From Candidimonas sp. (GTDB lineage Bacteria; Pseudomonadota; Gammaproteobacteria; Burkholderiales; Burkholderiaceae_B): a stretch of DNA of 37,132 bases. The notes beneath the pieces are model-generated. The model was given only the letters and a program-made list of their open reading frames with translations, ran no database searches and had not been told where the DNA came from. This document shows, in pieces, positions 15,639 to 24,368 of the stretch. The translations under genes were made by a program, and so were the position numbers. The stretch's first letter is position 1. Each line of letters starts with the position of its first letter. Location of the stretch: positions 1 through 37,132 of the forward strand of contig SCRC01000078.1 in assembly GCA_004297945.1 (NCBI GenBank), given 5' to 3'.

Positions 15639-16844
15639 ATGAAATTAGTCGAACCCATTGTTGCGTGGCAATCAGAGATCTCGGCCATCCGCCGCGATAT
15701 TCACGCTCATCCCGAACTTGCCTACGAAGAAGTCCGCACGGCCGACATCGTCGCTCAAAAGCTCGAATCCTGGGGCATTCCGGTTCATCGCGGCATGGGC
15801 ATTACAGGCGTGGTGGGCACCATACACGGCAAAACGCAAAATGGTCATGCCATCGGCTTGCGCGCCGATATGGATGCCCTGCCCATGCAAGAACTCAACA
15901 CCTTTGATCACGCCAGCAAAAACGAAGGGAAAATGCATGCGTGCGGGCACGACGGCCATACCGCCATGCTACTGGCTGCGGCTCGCTATCTGGCCGAGCA
16001 CCGTGATTTCGACGGCACCGTCCATGTTATTTTTCAACCTGCCGAAGAGGGCTTCAGCGGCGCCAAGAAAATGATCGACGACGGCCTCTTCACCCAATGC
16101 CCGATGGATGCGGTCTTCGGCATGCATAATTGGCCCGGCATGCCGGTGGGCACTTTCGGAGTCATTCCGGGTCCCATGATGGGGTCGAGCAACACATTCG
16201 AAATCACGCTTGAAGGCAAGGGCGCGCACGCGGCCATGCCGCATCTGGGCATTGACCCGGTCATGGCTGCCGTACAATTGGCGCAATCATTTCAGACCAT
16301 CATCTCGCGCGACCTCGACCCGCTCGACCCGGCGGTGCTCAGCGTGACGCAAATCCACTCCGGATCGGCCGACAACGTTATTCCCAATTTCGCCACCATG
16401 CGCGGCACCGTGCGAACCTTTTCCGACCAGGCGCTCGATCTCATCGAAAAACGTATGGCCGAAATTACGCACCTGGGCAGCCAGGCCATGAACTGCAAGG
16501 CAGATTTCGTATTCCGCCGCAAATATCCGGCCACGGTCAACCATCCGGAACAAACTGCATTCTGCGCCCGGGTGCTCACAGCCATGGTCGGCGAACAAGG
16601 CGTAAATCAATCCATACGGCCTTCAATGGGTTCCGAGGACTTCGCGTTCATGCTCCAGGAAAAACCCGGCTGTTATGTCTGGATCGGCAACGGCGAGGGC
16701 GACCACCGCAACCCAGGCCATGGCCTCGGACCCTGCACGCTGCACAATGGCAGCTACGATTTCAATGATGATCTTATCCCGCTGGGCGCCAGCTATTGGG
16801 TCCAACTGGCTCAACGCTGGCTGGCCGATGCCGCGCATCAGTAA
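15639..16844 (+). CDS. M20 family metallo-amidohydrolase (hippurate hydrolase-like)
   Basis: A cytoplasmic metal-dependent amidohydrolase of 401 residues, from the M20D branch that cleaves N-acyl amino acids. Opens with RRDIHAHPELAYEEVRT (the typical R-R-x-x-H-x-x-P-E-L-x-x-x-E). Then come RADMDALPMQE, the metal motif ACGHDGHTAMLLAAA, FQPAEEGFSGAKKMIDDGLF with the catalytic Glu-Glu, GMHNWPGMPVG, and the dimerisation domain beginning near AHAAMPHLGIDPV; SMGSEDFAFMLQ is near the C-terminus. The frame is open 170 codons upstream over the suhB-like gene in another frame, which is shadow; the ATG at 15639 gives the proper N-terminus. Substrate cannot be assigned. A perfect palindrome lies just upstream. 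Confidence 0.92.
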   Translation: MKLVEPIVAWQSEISAIRRDIHAHPELAYEEVRTADIVAQKLESWGIPVHRGMGITGVVGTIHGKTQNGHAIGLRADMDALPMQELNTFDHASKNEGKMHACGHDGHTAMLLAAARYLAEHRDFDGTVHVIFQPAEEGFSGAKKMIDDGLFTQCPMDAVFGMHNWPGMPVGTFGVIPGPMMGSSNTFEITLEGKGAHAAMPHLGIDPVMAAVQLAQSFQTIISRDLDPLDPAVLSVTQIHSGSADNVIPNFATMRGTVRTFSDQALDLIEKRMAEITHLGSQAMNCKADFVFRRKYPATVNHPEQTAFCARVLTAMVGEQGVNQSIRPSMGSEDFAFMLQEKPGCYVWIGNGEGDHRNPGHGLGPCTLHNGSYDFNDDLIPLGASYWVQLAQRWLADAAHQ

Positions 16845-16889
16845 AACCCCAGGGGCCGCAAGGTCCAACGCACGACCGGAGCCACCACC

Positions 16890-17294
16890 TTGAGCACGAC
16901 ACCTCCTACCACCCTGCCGGTTCATCCGCGGCAAGCCATACTGCGCGTCGTTCCCATGCCCGCCGACGCCAATGTACACGGCGACGTATTCGGCGGCTGG
17001 ATCATGTCGCAAGTGGATATTGCCGGCTCGATTCCCGCGGCGCGACGAGCAGCCGGACGGGTGGCGACAATTGCCGTCAACGCGTTTACGTTCAAGCAAC
17101 CGGTTTTCGTCGGCGACCTGTTAAGCATTTATGCGGAAATCATCAAAGTTGGCACCACCTCGATCACGGTAGCCGTCGAGGTGTACGCCGAGCGCCAGCG
17201 GATGGAATTCGAAGTTGTAAAAGTAACCGAAGCCACCCTGACCTATGTGGCGACCGATGAGCAGCGCAGGCGCCGCCCTCTTCCACCCGTTTAA
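16890..17294 (+). CDS. Acyl-CoA thioesterase, hot-dog fold (YciA-like)
   Basis: A 134-residue hot-dog thioesterase that hydrolyses acyl-CoA to free fatty acid and CoA in the cytoplasm. Typical features are [24 protein letters not shown] (residues near 23-46, with the [14 protein letters not shown] family signature) and [17 protein letters not shown]. Translation seems to start at TTG (16890), with GGAG 8 bases before it; no ATG fits the N-terminus. It follows the amidohydrolase by 45 bases on the same strand and may be co-transcribed. Its TAA stop shares bases 17291-17294 (TTAA) with the secA stop on the other strand. Confidence 0.9.
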   Translation: MSTTPPTTLPVHPRQAILRVVPMPADANVHGDVFGGWIMSQVDIAGSIPAARRAAGRVATIAVNAFTFKQPVFVGDLLSIYAEIIKVGTTSITVAVEVYAERQRMEFEVVKVTEATLTYVATDEQRRRRPLPPV

Positions 17295-20035
17295 GCAAGC
17301 TTGCCGTGGCAATGCTTGTATTTTTTCCCGCTGCCGCAAGGGCACGGATCGTTGCGGCCAACCTTGGGCACGACATTGGCAACCGTCGCATTGAATTGCG
17401 CCACAGCATTGTCGATGCCCGGGTCTTCGCCACTTAGGGCCGCGTCGTAATCGGAATGATGATAGGTCACGTTTTCGAGATGTACCGGCGCGGCTTCGGC
17501 CTCGACCTGCTCGGCAGACTGAATCTTGACCGTCATCAGCACCTTGATGGTTTCATTGCGAACCCTATCAAGCATGGCTGAAAACAATTCAAACGCCTCG
17601 CGCTTGTATTCCTGTTTGGGATCCTTCTGCGCATAACCGCGCAGGTGTATTCCCTGGCGCAAATGATCGAGCGAGGACAAATGCCCGCGCCAATGCGTGT
17701 CGATAGCCTGCAGCAGCATGGATCGCTCGAATGGCGCCCAGTTCTCACGGCCCACGAGCTCGACCTTGGCCCCATACAGGCGCCGCGCCTCTGCAAGCAC
17801 CCGATCGAGCAAATCGTCATTGTTTAGAGCGGTCTCTTTTTCGAGCATCTCTACCAGAGGTATCTCAATTTGCCACTCGGCTTCCAGAACAACCTGTAGC
17901 GCCGGCACGTCCCACTGCTCTTCCATGCTTTCTTCGGGCACATAGGCGCGAAACTGCTTGGTAATTTCGGCATCGAGCAAGTTGAGAATGGTTTCGGACA
18001 CATCCACCGATTCCAGCACCTCGTTGCGTTGCGCGTACAGAACCTTGCGCTGGTCATTGGCAACGTCGTCGTACTCGAGCAATTGCTTGCGTATATCGAA
18101 GTTGCGCGCCTCGACCTTGCGTTGCGCCGACTCGATCGAACGCGAAACCATGCGCGCCTCGATAGGCTCGCCCTCGGGCAGGCGCAGGCGCTCCATAATG
18201 GATCGAACCCGGTCGCCCGCAAAAATCCGCATTAGTGAATCATCGAGCGATAGATAAAAACGCGAAGAACCCGGATCGCCCTGGCGTCCCGCACGGCCGC
18301 GCAACTGGTTATCGATGCGCCGCGACTCATGGCGCTCGGTGCCGATGATGCGCAACCCGCCAACCTGCTTGACACGTTCGCTCGCAGGCGCCCATTCGGA
18401 TTTGATGGTTTCGACGCGCGCTGCCTTTTCACTCTCGCTCAAGTTGGGATCGGCGCGCAGAAGATCCACCTGCTTTTCAATGCTTCCGCCCAGCACAATA
18501 TCGGTGCCGCGACCGGCCATATTGGTGGCGATGGTGATGTGCCCGGGCTTGCCCGCCTCGGCGACGATTTCGGCCTCGCGCGCATGCTGCTTGGCGTTCA
18601 AGACTTCATGGGGCATCTTGTCTTGCTTGAGCAAGCCCGACAAGAGCTCAGAGTTTTCGATGCTGGTCGTACCCACCAGCACGGGCTGGTCGCGCTTATG
18701 GCAGTCTTTGATGTCAGCGAGAATAGCCTGATACTTTTCCTTATCTGTCTTAAAGACCTGATCGTTCTGATCCTCGCGCACCATGGGGCGATTGGTGGGA
18801 ATGATGACGGTTTCCAGACTATAGATTTCCTGAAACTCGTACGCCTCGGTATCGGCCGTTCCGGTCATGCCCGACAACTTGTCGTACATGCGAAAGTAGT
18901 TCTGGAAAGTAATTGAAGCGAGCGTTTGATTTTCGTTCTGGATCTTGACGCCTTCCTTGGCCTCCACGGCCTGATGCAGGCCATCGGACCAACGGCGTCC
19001 TACCATCAGGCGCCCGGTAAACTCGTCGACAATGACAACCTCATCTTCCTGAACCACGTATTGCTGATCCAGGAAAAACAAGTTATGCGCCCGCAACGCC
19101 ACCATCAAATGGTGCATCAAAGTGATATTGCGCGCGTCGTACAAAGATTCGCCGTCTGGCAACAAGCCGATGCGAGCCAGAATCTCTTCAGCTTTTTCGT
19201 GTCCGGCTTCCGACAAGTAAACCTGCTGACCTTTTTCGTCTACCCAAAAATCCCCTTCGGGCTCGGGCTCCTGCGCCTTGGGCTCGGCAGCCATGCGCGT
19301 GAGCATCGGCGGCACCACATTCATGCGCACATAAAGCTCGGTATTGTCTTCGGCCTGCCCTGAAATAATCAGCGGCGTACGCGCCTCGTCGATCAGAATC
19401 GAATCGACCTCATCGACAATCGCGTAGGAAAGCGGGCGCTGGCGACGATCCTCGGCGCGAAACTCCATGTTGTCGCGCAGATAATCAAAGCCGTATTCGT
19501 TATTCGTGCCGTAAGTGATATCGGCCATATAGGCCGCTCTTTTCTCGTCGTTTTCCTGCTGCGGGACGACCACGCCAACCGTCATGCCCAAAAAGCTGTA
19601 CAAACGCCCCATCCACTGGGCGTCGCGACGGGCCAGATAATCGTTGACCGTCACCACATGCACGCCGGATCCGGACAAGGCATTGAGATACACCGCCAGG
19701 GTGGCCATTAGTGTTTTACCTTCGCCCGTGCGCATCTCGGCAATCTTGCCGTTATGGAGAGCAATGGCGCCCAGCATTTGCACATCGAAGTGCCGCATGC
19801 CAAAGACCCGCTTGCTGGCCTCGCGCACCACAGCGAACGCTTCAGGCAGCAGGCTATCGAGTGAGGCTCCCGACTGAACGCGACCACGGAATTCATTCGT
19901 TTTGGCGGCCAGCTGCTCATCGGACAGAACCGCCACCTTGGGCTCCAGCACGTTGATTCGCGCCACCTGAGCGCGATACTGCTTAAGCAACCGATCGTTG
20001 CGACTACCAATGAGCTTTTTTAGCAGAGAAACCAT
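17291..20035 (-). CDS. secA: Preprotein translocase ATPase SecA
   Basis: The ATPase motor that pushes unfolded precursors through SecYEG. The 914-residue length is typical for proteobacteria. Visible parts in order: N-terminal helix and NBD1 with Walker [10 protein letters not shown] (residues 101-109), Walker [15 protein letters not shown] near 210, the preprotein cross-linking region, and NBD2 with [14 protein letters not shown] near 510 and [20 protein letters not shown]. At the very end, [16 protein letters not shown] forms the zinc-binding SecB and phospholipid contact motif. Convergent with the thioesterase gene, stop codons overlapping by 4 bases. Upstream on the same strand is an M23 peptidase, 103 bases away. 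Confidence 0.98.
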   Translation of the reverse strand: MVSLLKKLIGSRNDRLLKQYRAQVARINVLEPKVAVLSDEQLAAKTNEFRGRVQSGASLDSLLPEAFAVVREASKRVFGMRHFDVQMLGAIALHNGKIAEMRTGEGKTLMATLAVYLNALSGSGVHVVTVNDYLARRDAQWMGRLYSFLGMTVGVVVPQQENDEKRAAYMADITYGTNNEYGFDYLRDNMEFRAEDRRQRPLSYAIVDEVDSILIDEARTPLIISGQAEDNTELYVRMNVVPPMLTRMAAEPKAQEPEPEGDFWVDEKGQQVYLSEAGHEKAEEILARIGLLPDGESLYDARNITLMHHLMVALRAHNLFFLDQQYVVQEDEVVIVDEFTGRLMVGRRWSDGLHQAVEAKEGVKIQNENQTLASITFQNYFRMYDKLSGMTGTADTEAYEFQEIYSLETVIIPTNRPMVREDQNDQVFKTDKEKYQAILADIKDCHKRDQPVLVGTTSIENSELLSGLLKQDKMPHEVLNAKQHAREAEIVAEAGKPGHITIATNMAGRGTDIVLGGSIEKQVDLLRADPNLSESEKAARVETIKSEWAPASERVKQVGGLRIIGTERHESRRIDNQLRGRAGRQGDPGSSRFYLSLDDSLMRIFAGDRVRSIMERLRLPEGEPIEARMVSRSIESAQRKVEARNFDIRKQLLEYDDVANDQRKVLYAQRNEVLESVDVSETILNLLDAEITKQFRAYVPEESMEEQWDVPALQVVLEAEWQIEIPLVEMLEKETALNNDDLLDRVLAEARRLYGAKVELVGRENWAPFERSMLLQAIDTHWRGHLSSLDHLRQGIHLRGYAQKDPKQEYKREAFELFSAMLDRVRNETIKVLMTVKIQSAEQVEAEAAPVHLENVTYHHSDYDAALSGEDPGIDNAVAQFNATVANVVPKVGRNDPCPCGSGKKYKHCHGKLA

Positions 20036-20060
20036 TCTTTTACCGTCAATGCAGACCCAA

Positions 20061-20120
20061 GCACGCTCACGCGTGCAAAGCCCTTATGCATATTTTTATC
20101 AGGTTGGCGGAACAATCCGC
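20061..20120. other. Two short hairpins between the M23 peptidase gene and secA
   Basis: GCACGC-TCAC-GCGTGC (20061-20076) is a perfect 6-bp stem and GCGGA-ACAA-TCCGC (20107-20120) a perfect 5-bp stem. Neither is followed by a T-run on the minus strand, so they are not typical terminators. They lie in the likely secA leader. In E. coli the leader of secA is regulated through SecM, but no SecM-like frame was seen here. Confidence 0.35.
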
Positions 20121-20138
20121 AGGGAATAACAAGATAGT

Positions 20139-21113
20139 TTAACGCACCTGAGGCAGAACAGCTTGCACAGGGGCCGAGGCGCTGGCCACCAGGTGGCTGG
20201 ACGCGGCTGGCCGGGCCAAAAACAACCTGGGGTCCAGCGGATGGCCCACCATACGCACCTCAAAATGCAGATGCGAGCCGGTCGAACGGCCGGTCGAGCC
20301 GACCCTGGCAATAAGCTGTCCCTTTTCAACCAGGTCGCCGGCCTGCACTTCCAGAACTGACGCGTGGGCATAACGCGTCACCAAACCATTGCCATGATTT
20401 ATTTCGACCATCTTTCCATAGCCCGGATGAACTCCCGCCTGGGCCACCACTCCGCCCGAGGCCGCATAAATCGGGGCTCCGCTGGGCGCCGCAAAATCCA
20501 GCCCCTCATGCATGGCTCGGCGACCCGTCACCGGATTACGGCGCCAACCAAACGACGAGCTCAGGTAGGGGTAATTGACAGGCATCAGCGTAGGCAGGCG
20601 CGCCTGGGCGCCGGATCGCTTGGTCAGCACCAGATCAAGCATCGTCAACCCATCTTTCTGCCAGGCAAGTTGTTGCTCGATGAGATCGAGCTGTCGGCCC
20701 ACCCCTTGCGCCGACACGTAATCGCGTCGACCCTCGCTGATATCGTCCATGACGGGTTCCGACTGATCAAGGCTGGCTTTGATCTCGGGGTCGGTATAGG
20801 ACACGCCGGCCAATATGGCGACTCGTTTGCTGACTCCGCCCATGGCGATGAGTTCGGCCTGAAGATCGCCCACTTTGCTCGCAAGCAGCGTAACATTCTC
20901 ACGAATATAGGCCGAATCGCGCCTGGCCTGGCTCTTGATGACGCCCGCCTGCGCCGCAGGGACGAAAGCTGATTGGCCAAAACGCGCCTGCCACCCCGCG
21001 CCAGCCATTGCGGCGACCACAAGCGCAGCCACCGCCAGGGCCGCCAAAATCGACATTCCAAGCGTTGTAGCGTTGGAGTCATTCAAGCGGCCATGCATAA
21101 TGATAACTTTCAC
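20139..21113 (-). CDS. M23 family metallopeptidase (LytM domain), membrane-anchored
   Basis: A cell-wall protein of 324 residues with a short cytoplasmic N-terminus, one transmembrane helix (about 19-38, MSILAALAVAALVVAAMAGA), a helical region (about 60-170) and a C-terminal LytM domain. The zinc ligands appear intact: SSFGWRRNPVTGRRAMHEGLDFAA (H and D of motif 1) and GSHLHFEVR (H-x-H). It should either cut peptidoglycan cross-links or activate an amidase from the periplasmic side. GTG at 21113 is preferred as start because AGGAG sits 8 bases before it; ATG codons at 21143 and 21098 lack such a site. The start lies only 28 bases from the divergent DUF721 gene. Confidence 0.88.
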   Translation of the reverse strand: MKVIIMHGRLNDSNATTLGMSILAALAVAALVVAAMAGAGWQARFGQSAFVPAAQAGVIKSQARRDSAYIRENVTLLASKVGDLQAELIAMGGVSKRVAILAGVSYTDPEIKASLDQSEPVMDDISEGRRDYVSAQGVGRQLDLIEQQLAWQKDGLTMLDLVLTKRSGAQARLPTLMPVNYPYLSSSFGWRRNPVTGRRAMHEGLDFAAPSGAPIYAASGGVVAQAGVHPGYGKMVEINHGNGLVTRYAHASVLEVQAGDLVEKGQLIARVGSTGRSTGSHLHFEVRMVGHPLDPRLFLARPAASSHLVASASAPVQAVLPQVR

Positions 21114-21141
21114 TCTGAAATCTCCTGAAAACACACTGCGC

Positions 21142-21624
21142 ATGCCCCGTCCACCACGTCAACAGCCTCCAGACAAGTCCACGCCAGACAACCTTTGCGC
21201 CATCAATTGGCTCAGTGGCGACCAGCAAGGCGCCCATGTTTTAGCGACGGCGCGCATGCTGCTGTCAATCGAACATGCGGCGCAAAAAATATTGCCTCCC
21301 GCGTTGGCGCAGGTTTGCCGGGTAGCCCGTGTGGACCGTCAGCAGGTAACGCTGGCCGTTCCCAGTGCCGCTTATGCGGCCAGACTTCGACAGCTGGCCC
21401 CCCGAATTGCACAAGTGCTGACGCAAGGAGGATGGAACCTTAACGAAATTAGCGTCAAGGTTCAAGCCGGATTGTTACAAACCCGGACAAGCACAGCGCC
21501 CGTCAAAGACGTGACGCCGCTGGATGAACGCGCCTTGAGCGCGTTCGAAACCTTACAAAACAATTTGAAGCCAGGGCCGCTGGCAGATGCCATAAAGCGC
21601 CTGCTGGCCCATCATAGAAGCTGA
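21142..21624 (+). CDS. DUF721 / DciA-like protein
   Basis: A 160-residue protein with the DUF721 domain known from DciA, the DnaB-helicase loader or operator in bacteria without DnaC. The domain is seen from about 45 to 115: HAAQKILPPALAQVCRVARVD, VTLAVPSAAYAARLRQLAP, and L-x-x-x-x-W-x-x-x-x-I-x-V-K-V. The proline-rich N-terminus and C-terminal tail are poorly conserved in the family. The ATG at 21142 is taken; an in-frame ATG at 21100 would overlap the start of the divergent peptidase. Converges with lpxC, 26 bases between stops. In betaproteobacteria this gene lies in the same place between lpxC and the M23 gene, which supports the call. Confidence 0.8.
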   Translation: MPRPPRQQPPDKSTPDNLCAINWLSGDQQGAHVLATARMLLSIEHAAQKILPPALAQVCRVARVDRQQVTLAVPSAAYAARLRQLAPRIAQVLTQGGWNLNEISVKVQAGLLQTRTSTAPVKDVTPLDERALSAFETLQNNLKPGPLADAIKRLLAHHRS

Positions 21625-21650
21625 TGCCCTGCCGATCGAACGGGGCGCGA

Positions 21651-22574
21651 TCAGGCCAGCTTCCACTCGTTGGTATAGGCCTTGGGCGCTGTGGCGTTGG
21701 ATTCATAGGTAACCAGCTCCCAGGCATCTTGCCGGGCAAGCAAAGCACGCGCCAACTGATTATTGAGACTATGGCCCGATTTGCAGGCAACATAGCGGGC
21801 CACCAACGGCTTGCCGATCAAGTACAAATCGCCAATGGCATCGAGAATTTTATGCTTGACGAACTCGTCGTCGTAGCGCAATCCATCAGAGTTCAAGACG
21901 CGGAATTCGTCCATGACAATAGCATTGTCCAAGCTGCCGCCGCGCGCCAGGCCCGCAGCGCGCAAGGCCTCTACTTCATTCACAAAACCGAAGGTGCGAG
22001 CCCGCGAAATGGTTTTGACGTAAGAGTCCGTGGCAAAATCGACTTCGGCGAAGTTGGCCGTTGAGTCGATCGCCGGATGACGGAAATCAATTGCAAACGA
22101 CAAAGCAAAGCCGTCGTAGGGCTCCAGACGAGCCCATTTCCGGTCCTGACCTTCGCCTTCGTGCACTTCGACGGTTTTCAATACCCGCATGAACTGCTTG
22201 ATAGCGTCCTGCTCCTGAAGTCCGGCCGAACGCAGCAGATACACAAAGGTGCCTGCGCTACCGTCCATAATGGGCACTTCTTCCGCCGTCAGGTCAACAT
22301 GCAGATTATCGATCCCCAACCCGGCCAAAGCCGACATCAGGTGCTCGACCGTGGACACCCGGACATCGCCCTGCTGCAACACCGACGCCATGCGCGTGTC
22401 GCCCACGCGACTGGCCTGGGCCGGGAGGTCGACCACCTCGGGCAGATCGACGCGATGGAACACAATGCCCGTATTAGGCTGCGCCGGGCGCAGCGTAATC
22501 TTGACTCGAAGCCCCGAGTGCAGGCCGACCCCCTTGGTACTGATGGATTTTTGTATCGTTCGCTGGCGTAGCAT
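21651..22574 (-). CDS. lpxC: UDP-3-O-acyl-N-acetylglucosamine deacetylase LpxC
   Basis: Zinc deacetylase that carries out the committed step of lipid A synthesis. The 307-residue product begins [21 protein letters not shown], exactly the family start; two further upstream codons with a TTG are rejected. Zinc ligands are visible in [13 protein letters not shown] (His) and in [13 protein letters not shown] (H-K-x-x-D). [13 protein letters not shown], which contains the catalytic His, follows near the end. [13 protein letters not shown] and [10 protein letters not shown] are also conserved. It follows ftsZ on the same strand after a 451-base gap filled by REPs and hairpins, so it probably uses a promoter within that gap. 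In E. coli LpxC is degraded by FtsH through its C-terminus, here ending NEWKLA. Confidence 0.97.
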   Translation of the reverse strand: MLRQRTIQKSISTKGVGLHSGLRVKITLRPAQPNTGIVFHRVDLPEVVDLPAQASRVGDTRMASVLQQGDVRVSTVEHLMSALAGLGIDNLHVDLTAEEVPIMDGSAGTFVYLLRSAGLQEQDAIKQFMRVLKTVEVHEGEGQDRKWARLEPYDGFALSFAIDFRHPAIDSTANFAEVDFATDSYVKTISRARTFGFVNEVEALRAAGLARGGSLDNAIVMDEFRVLNSDGLRYDDEFVKHKILDAIGDLYLIGKPLVARYVACKSGHSLNNQLARALLARQDAWELVTYESNATAPKAYTNEWKLA

Positions 22575-22602
22575 AATCAATAAATAACAGTCATGGTGCG
22601 TG

Positions 22603-22618
22603 GCAGTCCTGTGACTGC
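22603..22618. promoter_or_regulatory. Palindrome in the lpxC leader
   Basis: GCAGTC-4-GACTGC, a perfect 6-bp inverted repeat centred about 36 bases before the lpxC ATG. It lies downstream of a TACAAT-like -10 box for lpxC (minus strand, around 22630), so it could be an operator or a hairpin in the 5' leader. No -35 of good quality was found. Confidence 0.35.
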
Positions 22619-22728
22619 AAATCGACGCTATTGTAACCAGAATGGGTTTCGCTTCGTGAAATAGTTGTAATACGTCACTACCAAACTGGGCCTCAGGCGA
22701 ATTTGCCTGGCATCAAAAAAGGACGACA

Positions 22729-22760
22729 GCGCATCCACCCCGGGGAAAGGGTAGATGCGC
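22729..22760. repeat. Long stem-loop between ftsZ and lpxC
   Basis: GCGCATCCACCC (22729-22740) pairs with GGGTAGATGCGC (22749-22760) except for one mismatch, around an 8-base loop. A shorter palindrome CAGGC/GCCTG lies at 22694-22709. No T-run follows on either strand. These structures, with the REP array at 22863-23010, fill the 451-base gap between ftsZ and lpxC, which I found to contain no protein gene. Confidence 0.5.
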
Positions 22761-22862
22761 CGCTTGATCCGGGCGAGCCTGCGGCCCGCCCTAACCTATG
22801 TGAGGGCCCTGTCTTGGCTTTCAACGGCTTTATGGATGCCGTTTTTGGCTGTCAGGTTTTTT

Positions 22863-23010
22863 GGCAGCCACAAGGGCTGCCATACTACATTAACGCGCAC
22901 AAAGGCTGCCATTACTACATTAGCGCGCACAAAGGCTGCCATTACTACATTAGCGCGCACAAAGGCTGGCATTACTACATTAGCGTGTAGCGGCACCCCT
23001 TGTGGGTGCC
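22863..23010. repeat. REP cluster 4 with an internal 30-bp tandem array, just after ftsZ
   Basis: A left-pointing unit starting at 22863 (arms GGCAGCC/GGCTGCC, then ATA and CTAC) and a right-pointing unit at 22987-23010 (GTAGCG head, arms GGCACCC/GGGTGCC) flank tandem copies of a 30-base segment. Copies run 22872-22900 (29 bases), 22901-22930, 22931-22960 and 22961-22990. Each consists of the loop-side half of a REP (AAAGGCTGCC), ATTACTAC and a spacer TTAGCGCGCAC. The array grew by duplication of half a REP with its spacer. The last unit ends 15 bases from the ftsZ stop codon. Confidence 0.85.
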
Positions 23011-23025
23011 ATCTTTTCACCTCGC

Positions 23026-24189
23026 TCAGTCGGCTTGCTTGCGCAAGAAAGCAGGAATATCGAAGTGATCCATGCCCGCAGTTTCCAGCGCCCGCACCTG
23101 CGTGGCCGCCGAGCCGCGTGGGTTGCGACGAATGACGGCCGGCACGTCCTGATCGCCATACGCTCCAAACAAAGGAGCGTCGTCAGTACCGGTACGACGC
23201 GCCTCGTTTGCGTTGGGCACGAGCTGCGGCCGTTGCGCCGCGCGACCCAGACCCGTAGCGACGACCGTCACCCGCAGATTCTCACCCATCGATTCATCGT
23301 AGGCCGTCCCGAAAATGACCGTAGCATCTTCGGCAGCATAACTGCGGATCGTATCCATGATTTCACGCGTTTCGCGCATTTTAAGAGTACGGCTGGCGGT
23401 AATATTGACGAGCATGCCACGCGCTCCATGCAAATCGACGCCCTCGAGCAAGGGGCATGCAATGGCGCGTTCAGCGGCCACGCGGGCGCGATCGGTACCA
23501 GCGGCAATGGACGTTCCCATCATCGCCTGGCCTTGTTCGCCCATAATGGTCTTGACGTCTTCAAAGTCGACATTCACATTGCCTTCGACGTTAATGATTT
23601 CGGCGATTCCGGCGCATGCATTGTGCAATACGTCATCGGCCGATTTGAAGCAGTCTTCCTGGGTAGCCTCTTCGTCCATCAATTCATACAGGTTCTCGTT
23701 AAGCACCACAATAAGTGAATGCACATGCTTGGTCAGTTCGGCAATGCCATCCTCGGCCATTTTCATGCGCTTGTTGCCCTCGAAGCAAAACGGTTTGGTC
23801 ACCACGCCTACCGTCAAAATACCCAGCTCTTTGGCCACTTCGGCCACAACAGGGCCCGCGCCGGTACCCGTGCCGCCGCCCATGCCGGCAGTAATAAACA
23901 CCATATTGGCGCCCGTCAGGGCCGCGCGAATTTCTTCCCGCGCCGTTTCGGCTGCCGCCCGCCCCTGATCAGGCTTGGCGCCTGCCCCAAGGCCGGTGCG
24001 GCCAAGACGGATCTGCACCGGCGCCTGACTGGTAACCAAGGCCTGCGCATCAGTATTGGCGCAAATAAAATCGACGCCGCTCACGCCGGAGCGGATCATG
24101 TGCGCAACGGCATTGCCGCCCGCACCACCCACCCCTACAACTTTGATAACGGTGCCATTGGCATTGCTGTCGAGCATTTCAAAATTCAT
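23026..24189 (-). CDS. ftsZ: Cell division tubulin homologue FtsZ
   Basis: GTPase that polymerises into the Z-ring at mid-cell. The 387-residue product shows IKVVGVGGAGGNAV near the N-terminus, the tubulin signature GMGGGTGTGAGPV, the T7 loop NVDFEDVKTIM, a variable linker, and the C-terminal peptide DHFDIPAFLRKQ that binds FtsA and ZipA. The start could be either of two adjacent ATG codons (24192 or 24189); GAGGGAG lies 6 to 9 bases upstream. The longer open frame upstream covers the ftsA-ftsZ gap and is rejected. Last gene of the dcw run here; a REP array follows directly. Confidence 0.98.
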   Translation of the reverse strand: MNFEMLDSNANGTVIKVVGVGGAGGNAVAHMIRSGVSGVDFICANTDAQALVTSQAPVQIRLGRTGLGAGAKPDQGRAAAETAREEIRAALTGANMVFITAGMGGGTGTGAGPVVAEVAKELGILTVGVVTKPFCFEGNKRMKMAEDGIAELTKHVHSLIVVLNENLYELMDEEATQEDCFKSADDVLHNACAGIAEIINVEGNVNVDFEDVKTIMGEQGQAMMGTSIAAGTDRARVAAERAIACPLLEGVDLHGARGMLVNITASRTLKMRETREIMDTIRSYAAEDATVIFGTAYDESMGENLRVTVVATGLGRAAQRPQLVPNANEARRTGTDDAPLFGAYGDQDVPAVIRRNPRGSAATQVRALETAGMDHFDIPAFLRKQAD

Positions 24190-24350
24190 CATGATTGACT
24201 CCCTCACATTTTCAGAAAACGATAAAAGCGTAATTACTTCCCCGATACCGCTGCTTCTTGCCGGAAATCGCTTCAAAGGAGATGCCAGCAACAGGGCTCG
24301 CACCAAATTTGAAACGCCTCCCGAAGACAGGGAAAAACTCCCCGACTCTC

Positions 24351-24368
24351 AAGGCCGATCAAGGCCTT
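24351..24368. other. Hairpin overlapping the ftsA stop
   Basis: AAGGCC-6-GGCCTT, a perfect 6-bp stem, begins inside the ftsA stop codon on the minus strand. GC-rich bases follow, not a T-run, so it is more likely an mRNA processing or stability element than a terminator. It opens the 177-base ftsA-ftsZ gap, the largest break between the genes of this cluster. Confidence 0.4.

Noticed and set aside
22703..22990. Plus-strand frame with repeating KGCHYYISAH
   Set aside because: It is only the translation of the 30-bp REP array; no ribosome binding site or non-repeat domain.
22863..23010. CRISPR-like array
   Set aside because: The 30-bp copies are contiguous with no unique spacers, and no cas genes are present; it is a half-REP tandem duplication.
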